A stretch of 15,774 nt of DNA from Promethearchaeota archaeon (GTDB lineage: Archaea; Asgardarchaeota; Lokiarchaeia; Sigynarchaeales; SOKP01), in assembly GCA_030620005.1 (NCBI GenBank), contig JAUXAJ010000093.1, forward strand, positions 1 to 15,774, written 5' to 3'. Below, one piece after another: positions 1 through 8,179 of the stretch. Position 1 is the stretch's first letter. Each line of letters starts with the position of its first letter. The position numbers and the translations under genes were made by a program. Below the pieces are notes generated by a model. The model did not search any database and had not been told where the DNA came from. It was given only the letters and a program-made list of their open reading frames with translations.

Positions 1-1092
1 CAAACTCGCATCAGCAGACACGAAAACTCGAACATTCCCCGCATCCTTGGCCATGAATATTGATTGTGGATATCCTCCAAGTGGTATTTTTTTCATTCCT
101 TCAGGAAAATTTGGAATCAGAGAAGCCATAAAGCTTATATCATAGTTATCATCTTCGTATCTATACATTGAATCGTTGTTCATATCAACGTAACTATAGA
201 TGCTAGATCTTCCTAAAACAGACCATCCGAAAAAATCGACTAATGGACCACCTAGGGCACATGTAGCTCTTGATAGAATAATTCTATTAATTCCTTGTGT
301 TATTGGATGAGGTTCAAAATATTCAATTACTGGAAAATCTGGTCGCGTATCATAAGATAAATTGTCCCGTAGAATTCTATTTGGAAAGATGGTTACTGGA
401 ATTTTATCTTTTACATCGGGATCCATCAAGTTTGCGAAAAATATTTCCCACAATAAAGTACTTGTAGATCCGTGATCGTGGCATATCATTATCGAGTTAT
501 TGCCTTCGAAAAAATCAATAAAATAAGGGATTTCAAAGATAGGGTTATAAAACTGATCTGGCCCCAATAATATCAATAAGACAGAGCTGTTTAACCTTTG
601 AGTAGCGCTTAGACTTGACTGAACGTTATAAACGTCGTAGCCGTTATCTACTAAGGTTTGTTTTAATTCAGAGCCTCCCTTCCACCAATCCTGAGAATCT
701 TGATCCAAATTATATACTGAGAAATTTTGATTATTTTTTCCTTGATCAATTATGGGGCTTAATAATGGAATAAAAGAAAATACAAATATTATTAGAAATA
801 ACGCTTGTTTATAGAAGGACGCCGATTTTCTTTTTTTTCTTGATTTAGTTTCACGGGCTTTTTGAATCCGGCTATTCCTAATAAATATGACAAAACCTAG
901 ACCAATAAAAATAGCGCCAGTATAACAAGCAAGAGGAAAATAATTTACAAAAACAGGTAATTCTCCAGGATGAGCAAGCTGATACGCTCTTGTAAAGTCC
1001 GAAATTTCTATTCCCATTATTATGAGATATATAGTGACGAAAATATATATTATTCCCTTGCTAAAATTTATGCTCTGTTCCTTTTTTACCAT
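1..1092 (-). CDS. Three-TM membrane protein with DUF4350/GIFT-like domain (partial, C-terminus off window)
   Basis: An open frame runs from ATG at 1092 to the left edge: 364 codons with no stop, so the C-terminus is missing. Visible are three hydrophobic segments (about residues 14-30, 49-71 and 96-114) with a strongly basic stretch between TM2 and TM3 (residues 79-90). A soluble domain follows from about residue 125. It has the pattern of DUF4350/GldG-like (GIFT) domains: an early segment around WWKGGSELKQTL, a strand LLILLGPDQFY (172-182), an acidic/aromatic helix ending FIDFFEGNNS, then a second strand and turn IMICHDHGST (201-210). Family members sit in transglutaminase/DUF58/MoxR operons and probably bind a ligand or partner; no catalytic role is established. 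It lies 76 nt downstream of the 123-aa gene on the same strand, so is probably the fourth gene of this operon. The domain call comes from motif pattern only; the fold family is fairly sure, the function is not. Confidence 0.72.
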   Translation of the reverse strand, partial: MVKKEQSINFSKGIIYIFVTIYLIIMGIEISDFTRAYQLAHPGELPVFVNYFPLACYTGAIFIGLGFVIFIRNSRIQKARETKSRKKRKSASFYKQALFLIIFVFSFIPLLSPIIDQGKNNQNFSVYNLDQDSQDWWKGGSELKQTLVDNGYDVYNVQSSLSATQRLNSSVLLILLGPDQFYNPIFEIPYFIDFFEGNNSIMICHDHGSTSTLLWEIFFANLMDPDVKDKIPVTIFPNRILRDNLSYDTRPDFPVIEYFEPHPITQGINRIILSRATCALGGPLVDFFGWSVLGRSSIYSYVDMNNDSMYRYEDDNYDISFMASLIPNFPEGMKKIPLGGYPQSIFMAKDAGNVRVFVSADASL

Positions 1093-1168
1093 TTTAATAA
1101 TTCTCTTGATTCTTCTATTTAAACTTGCCTATATTTTAAAATTATATCAAGTATTTTGAGTTTACAAA

Positions 1169-1540
1169 TTAGATCGAAAAGGTTTTTCCAGTAATTTCAT
1201 TATATAATTTTGAAAACAATTGCGTTGTTTCTTTTATTTCATTTTCTCCCGGTTCAACGCCTCCATAGATAATGTCTTCTATGCGTTTAATGAAAGTATA
1301 TACGGATTCGGGTTTCTGATTTAATTCGTTGACGCAAATAATAGCATATTCTCGAATTGTTTGGTAAGGTAATCGAGGTTTCTTGTATTTTATATTTACT
1401 AGGTCAGCATATGTCAAGTAAATATATGCTATTGCTTCCTTAGGTCGTTCTGATTTAACCAAGATTTTCACGTTTTCAAATTTTTGATTTATTTTAAATA
1501 CTGGCTCTCCTTTCTTCTTTTTCTTACTTCTTCTTGCCAT
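1169..1540 (-). CDS. Free-standing DUF4129-like cytoplasmic domain protein
   Basis: The protein has 123 aa, starts at ATG 1540 behind a GGTAG-like site, and has no signal peptide or membrane segment. The N-terminus is very basic (RRSKKKKK, residues 3-10). From about residue 24 the whole protein aligns with the C-terminal cytoplasmic domain of the upstream 549-aa protein. Shared positions include LVN.K, then TIR[ED][YF]AII.V.EL, IY.FI..IE.IIYG, an ET..LFS..Y run and a final TG..F. This matches the general pattern of DUF4129: a conserved T-x-[RE]-E-[FY] motif, then a helix and an (I/A)xYG ending. That domain usually occurs at the C-terminus of transglutaminase-like membrane proteins. Here it is present both membrane-tethered and free. 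It lies between the 549-aa gene (107 nt away) and the DUF4350-like gene (76 nt away), all on one strand. Role unknown; a cytoplasmic adaptor that pairs with the tethered copy is an inference. Confidence 0.8.
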   Translation of the reverse strand: MARRSKKKKKGEPVFKINQKFENVKILVKSERPKEAIAYIYLTYADLVNIKYKKPRLPYQTIREYAIICVNELNQKPESVYTFIKRIEDIIYGGVEPGENEIKETTQLFSKLYNEITGKTFSI

Positions 1541-1647
1541 TTTTATTGACTACCTTTTTCTGTATTTTTTTTAGTTTATTTATTAATTTTTTTTTAGTTT
1601 ATATTTTTTTGCTCTGTCTTTAATCTTTAACATTTATATATTGTATT

Positions 1648-3288
1648 TTAAAAATTTAATAGAAATTCTTGTCCAGTAAAATCTAAATATATAGGACTAA
1701 ATAATTCACAAGTTTCGTAAAAAGTTTTTTCATTTATTTGGAAAGGTCTTCCATAGATTATTTCTTCTATTTTTTGTATGAACGGATAAATTGCTGCAGG
1801 ATTTAAGCTTAATTCTTTTACAGATATTATCGCAAAATCTCTTATTGTTTCAGTTTCTTTTATTCTTCTACCAAATTTAGCGTTTACTAATTCCATATAA
1901 AGGGCGCTAAATAAATACGACAACGATTCTTCTAACCTGCCCGTGTCTTTAAGAATCTTGAGATTCCTCATTTTTCCTTCAAGAGGTAATTTTGCAACTA
2001 TTGATCTCATTTTTAATTTTCTATAATAATGGTATCCATACGCACTTAACCCAGCGGCTACTCCAATAATTATAGGAATAAAAACCAAAAAAAAATTCTC
2101 AAATGGTGCTGGAGTATCATCTACAGTAGGGTCAGTAGTAGAAGCTGTTCCACCACCTCCTGCTGCAGCTTCTACGGTTATTATATTAGTTTCCGAAATT
2201 ACTCTAGCCTCATAATGAATTAATTTAACTTCGATAGTTTTTTCATCTACCCCAGACGGTATCGTATATGTGTGTGAAAATCTACCGTCAACATCCGTTG
2301 TTATTGTTGTAATGATGTCTACATCGTAATACAACCTAAAATCTCTGTCATTTATTCCAAGGGATGTATTAGTCGACGACACGATTCGCCCTGCTATGAC
2401 AAAGCCTTCACCTTCGGTTGCAGTGGGTTCTATATTCCAAAAGCAAGTAATATCTGAAAACACCTTTACATTAACTGAAGTTTCCGAATAATTGACGTGT
2501 GGAGGGCTTGTAAAATTTAATTTTAAGGTTAATTCGCTCACTCCACCTATCAATGCTGTAGATGGTACTTCTACTGAGCGATAGTCTCCTAAAGTGTATG
2601 TCGTGAAATTCTTGCTAAAAATTGAGATATTATTAATAAGCCAAGTATAATTGATTAAAGCATTGGGAATACCTGTTCCGTTTTCATATGTTAAATAGCC
2701 TTGTAAGGTAAATTGTTCTCCCGAAAATTTTGGAGTTGATGGATTAACCGCTGAAATTCTTGATGTAGTATTAGTATAAATGACAGCATAATTTAAATAG
2801 TTAATGACAAGATCATCCGTTACATTCACTTGAATCATATGACCGAGTTTAATGTAAAGAGATTTTGGTATAGTAAAATTAATTGTAAATTCTCCATTTA
2901 CATTTGTGGTATCGTTAAATTGAGAATATTGAAAACCGTCTACAAGCAAAGACACATTTCCATTCTGCAGAGGTCCTAGTATATCTATTTCAACCGTTCC
3001 TTCAATTGTAATATTAGTTCCAGGAGAGTAAGGATTAATGATCGAGTTGTTTATTTCCGCCGTATTGGTTATATTTAAGTCGTAATCCACTGCTGGTGCT
3101 GAAATATTCGGTTTTGAATCGTGATTTGAAAAATAATTATAATTATCTGGTAAATTAGAGAATTTAGAATTTGTATTGAAACTAGATTTTATATTTGAAC
3201 AAATAAAAAATACATAAATTGAGATTATTACAATTAAGAGGCATTTTCTGTTAAAATTCCACTTATTTTTTTTGATAAAATCTCTCAA
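1648..3288 (-). CDS. Two-TM protein: Ig-like ectodomains plus cytoplasmic DUF4129-like domain
   Basis: A frame is open from GTG at 3297, but TTG at 3288 is the better start: AGGTG (3299-3295 on the minus strand) lies 6 nt before it, and that AGGTG includes the GTG itself. Numbering here is from the GTG (549 aa; 546 from TTG). A hydrophobic signal-anchor spans about 19-35. An N-glycosylation-rich region of probably three Ig-like beta domains follows (about 75-180, 180-285, 285-376), then a Gly/Thr/Pro linker (377-398) and a second TM (about 402-424) followed by basic residues. The C-terminal domain (about 430-549) is DUF4129-like and homologous to the next gene product. Topology is therefore an extracellular Ig stalk with a cytoplasmic helical domain. 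The gene follows the 1527-aa transglutaminase-fold gene by about 16 nt, so the two are very likely co-transcribed. A partner role for that protein is inferred. Confidence 0.8.
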   Translation of the reverse strand: MRDFIKKNKWNFNRKCLLIVIISIYVFFICSNIKSSFNTNSKFSNLPDNYNYFSNHDSKPNISAPAVDYDLNITNTAEINNSIINPYSPGTNITIEGTVEIDILGPLQNGNVSLLVDGFQYSQFNDTTNVNGEFTINFTIPKSLYIKLGHMIQVNVTDDLVINYLNYAVIYTNTTSRISAVNPSTPKFSGEQFTLQGYLTYENGTGIPNALINYTWLINNISIFSKNFTTYTLGDYRSVEVPSTALIGGVSELTLKLNFTSPPHVNYSETSVNVKVFSDITCFWNIEPTATEGEGFVIAGRIVSSTNTSLGINDRDFRLYYDVDIITTITTDVDGRFSHTYTIPSGVDEKTIEVKLIHYEARVISETNIITVEAAAGGGGTASTTDPTVDDTPAPFENFFLVFIPIIIGVAAGLSAYGYHYYRKLKMRSIVAKLPLEGKMRNLKILKDTGRLEESLSYLFSALYMELVNAKFGRRIKETETIRDFAIISVKELSLNPAAIYPFIQKIEEIIYGRPFQINEKTFYETCELFSPIYLDFTGQEFLLNF

Positions 3289-3294
3289 ATAAAA

Positions 3295-3299
3295 CACCT
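3295..3299 (-). promoter_or_regulatory. Ribosome binding site AGGTG deciding the start of the 549-aa frame
   Basis: On the minus strand the intergenic sequence after the upstream stop (TAA, 3307-3305) reads AAATTAGGTG and continues TTTTATTTG. AGGTG is complementary to the 16S 3' end and lies 6 nt before the TTG at 3288. The GTG at 3297 is part of the site, so is less likely to be the initiator. Confidence 0.5.
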
Positions 3300-3304
3300 A
3301 ATTT

Positions 3305-6300
3305 TTAATATAGCCAAAATATTTCAATATTTTCATATCTCTGTATAAAATAATGTTCTGGAGAGGTATATGTTTCTTCAGGATAGAAAGAAATGAATAT
3401 CTGTGTAATCTCATCATCCCATTCTCCACCTTCACCAACTGTGAATGTGATGTCAAATTCTCCTTGAGGGTTAGTGACACTTGAATTGGTTGAAAGAATT
3501 ATAGCCCCATTTTTAACAGTAGCATTCACAATAACGCCGCCCATTCTTGTATTGTTATCCCAAGTTAAATTACCAACAATATGGCATGTATCTCCATTAA
3601 TCCATCTATCGGGTATTAGTTCCATATAGAAATATCCTACAAGCGAACAATTTGCAGTTACATTTAAAGCGATTAAAGAACTACTGCTACTAACCATAGA
3701 ATTTATTAAATCTACTACGCTAAATTGCATATCATAGTGCTGAATGCTTCCGTTAAAGTCGATTCTAATTAGATATGACCCGGAAGGACAACTAATATTT
3801 ATCTTAACATCTTTGAAACTAAAAGTTCCATCGTCGTTAATGGGTAAAATTTGTTGTGATCCTTGTGTTATTAAGAACTGTGAATAATCATTTAATGTAC
3901 CGTTTTCTAATAATAATATTCTTACTCCTAGACCTCTTGAATAATTTCCATATTGAGAACAATTTAATCTTCCGGATATTGTAAACGAAGTTTCATTTCT
4001 CATGACATTAAAATTACTTGCTTGATATATAGATATACTAATGGATTCATTTATTATAATATAAGTAGCGTTGATAGTTACTTTCCCCGAAAAATTTGCT
4101 ATGATAAAATGCAATCCAGCATGCCAAAAGGATGTGTCTACCAAAAAACTATAATTTCCATAGTCATATGCATTTAAGTTGGTAGAATTTAATGGAGAAT
4201 TAGTATAAACATCGAAAATCGTAACTAATCCGATTGCATAAGAGCCAGATTGATTTACATAAACCGTGAAATTAATAATTTCACCACGCTTGCATATTAA
4301 AGGCTTATTTATATTTGTATAATCTTCTATTGAAGCGTTTCCATTTATGTACAACAATATTACAATATCTTCAGGATTTTTAACCTTTAACTCATATATT
4401 CCATCAACAGAATCAGTAAAATTAATAGGATCAATTACAGATAAAAAATCAAATGTCTTTTCATCTTCAACATTAAATGATACCAAATTTAATCCTACCA
4501 AATTTAATCCTACATAAGAAATTATTCCAGAAAAATTGATTTTTAAGGAGAAATTCTTCTGAGGAGTAGCAAAATCATCCACATCAAAAACAAAATAAAA
4601 TTGTCCAGTTTCGTTACAATGATATTTATTATTATCTTGTTGAGGATAAGTACCACTTCCTTCCTCCAAATAATATGAAACATCATCTATACCATCGTAC
4701 AAAAAGACTTCTATTTGTCCAAATTTTATTGGTGCTCCCGTATCGCCATCAATTAACTTACCGTAGACTATGAATTGAGTATCGTATGGTCCGCTCCTGT
4801 TAATTGTGTGAGGATCTGGCCCAGAAAAAAGAGAAATATTAATGGGTGCGTTTAAAATAAAATAAGAGTAATTAATTTGCCACGTACCATCTTTGGAATA
4901 ATTGACACAAACCAAGTGAGGCCCTGCAACTGTATTACTATCTGTAATGTAAGTAATGTTTGCCCATCCATCCATTAATGACGCTTCACCAATATAGGTT
5001 TCATTAGTTATATCATAGAAATATACTTTTTCGCCATCATTAATTAGATCTTTCCCCCATTGTAAGTATACTGATAAATTCAAATGACCATTTCGATTGA
5101 TGGTAAAATCATTCGTACATGTTCCATTTATGAAGAAATCGAAGATAAAGATGCTGGGATCTTCCACGCTTAAATTTACTATCAATATTGAGGAACAATT
5201 AAGCTCAGGTAATTCAAACAAAACGGGATATGGATTCATTGAATCATGTGTATAATCAAATGTCCCATTAAATACAAGTATTAAGGTGTAATTACCAAGT
5301 TGCGTATCTGGTTGCACTCGCATGTTAATATCAAACTCATTACTTCCAGTAATATCAAAAAACTCGTTAGGGTCAATAGGGTTTAACATATAAGAATAAT
5401 CGCCACTTTCATTATACATTTTTAGATTAATTTCTGCGTAACCAATACCATTGGTTAAAAGATCGGTTAGGTTAAACCCAATATTAAATTGAGGACCGCT
5501 TTCGGTGCGGTTAATTATTGGAGGTGTTGGTCCTGTTAATGTGAGTGGATCGAATATTATTGTTTCATTAAGAATGAAATATGAATAATTATATTTGTTT
5601 AAAACGCGAGCATAAATTAAATTTGGACCCGCAGCGATACTATCTCCTATTTGCCACAATATTGAAGCATTCCCTTGAGAATTTGATACATCGGTACCAA
5701 TCGAAATATCCCCTCCGCTAACATATTTATAAAACTCAACGGTTACTCCTTGAGCCGGCGTGTTATCCTTCGCAAACGTCACATTCACAGATATATTAAG
5801 GTTCTGGTATCTTTTCGCAAAGAATAAATTAAATAGATTTGGAGGGTTAGGAAAATTCGATGGGGTTCCATTAATGTAAAGGTCTATATTATATTGCAAC
5901 GCTTCTGTAACATTAAATTCGACCCTATCGCTTGAATCGTTCATGTAACCCACGGCAAGCCCAACATTGTTCCATGATCCGTTAAAATCAGCTCTTATCT
6001 CGTAAAATCCTGGGGGAGTATTTATGTTAACGGTAAGAACTTCGTTAAAATCGCCATTCTCATCCGTATTAGTGAAATTGGGAGTAAAAGAATTTGGCAC
6101 TTTTGTTTCAGTTCCGTTAATAAATAGAATAAAATCAACCGTTGCTCCTTTTACTTTGCTATTATATATTGGATCATAAACATAACCTTGGACATTTGTA
6201 TCATGAACTGGTTTTGAAACGTTTACTTCAGTAGGATTTACAGAAGTAAGATGGACTTCTACGTCTCCAAAAACAACATATTGAGTAAAATTGTAAGTTT

Positions 6301-7888
6301 GTGGATTGTATACGGCAGATATGTTATGGGGTCCAACAATTTGATTATTGTCAATATCAATCAGAATTGAAGTTTCTCCACGAGCGTTCGTCGTATTTGA
6401 ACCATGATCTTGGCCGGTAGTTAAATCGGTAAATGATATCGATTGATCCACGACAGATCCGGTATCAGAACTTAAAGTAGCGGTTATATTCGCAACTTGG
6501 CCTCTGTAACCACTTGTAAAATTTGAAGATACGACGATTTCGTAATCGTGCGTGCTTGGAGCATTTCCGACAAAACTATCGTAATACACATCCATTTGGA
6601 CCCATTCACCGCCTCCAGAAACATCTGTCGGTACGTATATTTCAGCCCAGCTGTAAATATTTTTATATTTTATTATGATTGTATCTTCACCTTCTTCATC
6701 ATCATATTGTTTATTGACATTCCTGCTATTAAATCCGTCAACGAAACGACTTGCTACGCCAAAAGACCTTGAAAAAACACAAAACGCAGACGCAAAGTCT
6801 GACCAAACACCTTGTTCGGTTTGGCAAAACCATTCTACTGTATCAGCTCCTTCAGGAGCCGGATTGTAATCGGCTGGATCAACTGGAAAATCAAAATTAT
6901 ATTGAAGATAATTTCTTATTTTGTCAGCAACGATAAATGCGTTATCCTCGTCTTTAATTACATTGTCGTTCAAGTAATTCCAATGAGAATTAAAGTTGGG
7001 ATTATTAGCTTTATAAACGCTTAATGATGGTGGGAGTTGCAAATATTGGTCTTTTATTTCCACGGGGGTGAAATCTTCGTCTTTTGCAGTGCTATTTATT
7101 TCTTCACCAGTAGGAAGATTCAACCCAAAAAATTCGTATGACATGTCTATATTACCTTCAAAATAAAAATTAAGACTTAATACACTACAATTAAAATCGT
7201 CTTTGTAAAGAACAGTGGAAGAATCGTCTAAATTAGGTGCTTGAACGCTATCTTCCATTATAAAAGGTATAGGAAAGAGCGAAGGCGCGACAAACGAATT
7301 AACTCCCTGACTAGGGGTTAAAGGCATTTTTATCCGCAACATGTCTGAATCAGGGTGATAGTCATTATAATCACCGTAAGAATAAAAAGAATAAACATCC
7401 TTAATTGCTGATGATTTCCATGAGTCACCAGTATACTCGTCAAAACACTCATATCTCCATAATCTTTCCGAAATCTCGCTAAGGGAACGAAAATCGTAAA
7501 TTCTAAATACTTCTTCTTCTGAAAGTAAAAGCGCAGCTATAGCCATTGCGTAATCGGATAAATTTAATTCATCTATTTCTCCATCAAACATATCGAATAA
7601 GGTGTCAAGCAAATCTGCCATCTCTTCTTCGGTCAAGTTTAAATCTGAAAACAGATCCATAAACCAACTTATGTTAAAAGGAAATGGAGGTAACATTAGT
7701 TCCACGTCTTCAAATTCTGCTTCAGCTAATTGATTATTTGGTGTTAATTTTTCAGTCCCTAACAATAAATTAATTAACGCTGTTGAAAACGCAAACATTG
7801 CTATTAATAGACCAGCAATTATTACGACTCCAATAATTCTTTTTTGGCTAAACGTCGATTTTAAGAGGTCTCTTTGTATTTCAGACAT
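3305..7888 (-). CDS. Membrane-anchored transglutaminase-fold protein with lost catalytic Cys and His, and long Ig-like ectodomain
   Basis: The protein has 1527 aa, with an ATG start. One TM/signal-anchor (about 17-43) predicts cytoplasmic N-terminus and extracellular body. Residues 143-158 (LWRYECFDEYTGDSWK) match the YWR...DxYxG..W segment that precedes the transglutaminase core in TgpA-type proteins. The core is at about 310-440: GVWSDFASAF (360-369), SFGVASRFVDGF (375-386), IYSWAEIYVP (411-420), EWVQMDVYY (428-436). The family consensus is GxCxxFA...GIPARxVxGY...HAWxEVY...W..xD. The Cys position is Trp362, the His position is Tyr412, and only Asp433 remains, so amidase/crosslinking activity is not expected. 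About 1,080 further residues form repeated Ig-like domains with recurring motifs (INRSG/INRNG, AGPxL/VGPHN, NYSYFILN) and roughly sixty N-x-S/T sites by hand count. It is the first gene of the minus-strand operon. The TM-TG-Ig order is firm; binding function is inferred. Confidence 0.85.
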   Translation of the reverse strand: MSEIQRDLLKSTFSQKRIIGVVIIAGLLIAMFAFSTALINLLLGTEKLTPNNQLAEAEFEDVELMLPPFPFNISWFMDLFSDLNLTEEEMADLLDTLFDMFDGEIDELNLSDYAMAIAALLLSEEEVFRIYDFRSLSEISERLWRYECFDEYTGDSWKSSAIKDVYSFYSYGDYNDYHPDSDMLRIKMPLTPSQGVNSFVAPSLFPIPFIMEDSVQAPNLDDSSTVLYKDDFNCSVLSLNFYFEGNIDMSYEFFGLNLPTGEEINSTAKDEDFTPVEIKDQYLQLPPSLSVYKANNPNFNSHWNYLNDNVIKDEDNAFIVADKIRNYLQYNFDFPVDPADYNPAPEGADTVEWFCQTEQGVWSDFASAFCVFSRSFGVASRFVDGFNSRNVNKQYDDEEGEDTIIIKYKNIYSWAEIYVPTDVSGGGEWVQMDVYYDSFVGNAPSTHDYEIVVSSNFTSGYRGQVANITATLSSDTGSVVDQSISFTDLTTGQDHGSNTTNARGETSILIDIDNNQIVGPHNISAVYNPQTYNFTQYVVFGDVEVHLTSVNPTEVNVSKPVHDTNVQGYVYDPIYNSKVKGATVDFILFINGTETKVPNSFTPNFTNTDENGDFNEVLTVNINTPPGFYEIRADFNGSWNNVGLAVGYMNDSSDRVEFNVTEALQYNIDLYINGTPSNFPNPPNLFNLFFAKRYQNLNISVNVTFAKDNTPAQGVTVEFYKYVSGGDISIGTDVSNSQGNASILWQIGDSIAAGPNLIYARVLNKYNYSYFILNETIIFDPLTLTGPTPPIINRTESGPQFNIGFNLTDLLTNGIGYAEINLKMYNESGDYSYMLNPIDPNEFFDITGSNEFDINMRVQPDTQLGNYTLILVFNGTFDYTHDSMNPYPVLFELPELNCSSILIVNLSVEDPSIFIFDFFINGTCTNDFTINRNGHLNLSVYLQWGKDLINDGEKVYFYDITNETYIGEASLMDGWANITYITDSNTVAGPHLVCVNYSKDGTWQINYSYFILNAPINISLFSGPDPHTINRSGPYDTQFIVYGKLIDGDTGAPIKFGQIEVFLYDGIDDVSYYLEEGSGTYPQQDNNKYHCNETGQFYFVFDVDDFATPQKNFSLKINFSGIISYVGLNLVGLNLVSFNVEDEKTFDFLSVIDPINFTDSVDGIYELKVKNPEDIVILLYINGNASIEDYTNINKPLICKRGEIINFTVYVNQSGSYAIGLVTIFDVYTNSPLNSTNLNAYDYGNYSFLVDTSFWHAGLHFIIANFSGKVTINATYIIINESISISIYQASNFNVMRNETSFTISGRLNCSQYGNYSRGLGVRILLLENGTLNDYSQFLITQGSQQILPINDDGTFSFKDVKINISCPSGSYLIRIDFNGSIQHYDMQFSVVDLINSMVSSSSSLIALNVTANCSLVGYFYMELIPDRWINGDTCHIVGNLTWDNNTRMGGVIVNATVKNGAIILSTNSSVTNPQGEFDITFTVGEGGEWDDEITQIFISFYPEETYTSPEHYFIQRYENIEIFWLY
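4481..4510. repeat. 15-bp perfect tandem duplication inside the large surface-protein gene
   Basis: Two adjacent copies of taccaaatttaatcc (4481-4495 and 4496-4510) encode a duplicated five-residue VGLNL unit near the end of one Ig-like domain. The duplication is in frame and has not diverged, so it is either recent or a polymerase slippage product. Confidence 0.9.
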
Positions 7889-8179
7889 GAAGACTTAGAA
7901 TAACTCGATAACTTAGAATTATAATAAAATTACGATATATATAATTATTTACTTATTTAATTTTATATTTTTCATTTCTCAAAATTGATATTTTTTAATC
8001 TGTTTTTTTAAGTTATTTGTATTATCTCAGGATTATAAAATAAGGATTAGTTTTAATGAGAGGAAAATTTTTGTCGGAAACATTAAATTTCTAACAACGA
8101 TAAAAAAGCATGTAAAAATAAACGATGATATTTTGAATTTATGAAAACCATAATAAGCTGAAATTTAGACGGATTTAAT
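7889..8179 (-). promoter_or_regulatory. AT-rich intergenic region, probable promoter of the surface operon
   Basis: These 291 bases separate the 283-aa gene from the 1527-aa gene, both on the minus strand. No open frame looks real here. Upstream of the ATG at 7888 the minus strand has a TATA-like run, TTATATATAT, at about 7935-7945, roughly 50 nt before the start. A 9-bp direct repeat, acttagaat, on the plus strand (7893-7901 and 7911-7919) lies just ahead of the start codon. No clear ribosome binding site is seen. The promoter is inferred from position and composition. Confidence 0.4.

Noticed and set aside
1541..1647. T-runs on the plus strand as a transcription terminator
   Set aside because: The genes here are on the minus strand, where the runs read as poly-A. 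They look like an A-rich leader of the 123-aa gene rather than a terminator.
6785..6830. Cys355 or Cys370 as an alternative transglutaminase nucleophile
   Set aside because: They lie 7 residues before and 8 after the conserved Cys position (W362). The flanking GV-SDFASAF motif fixes the register, and the His position is lost as well.
6548..7024. Cluster of short plus-strand frames
   Set aside because: They are antisense to the transglutaminase-fold core and low in complexity; no start site or motif supports them.
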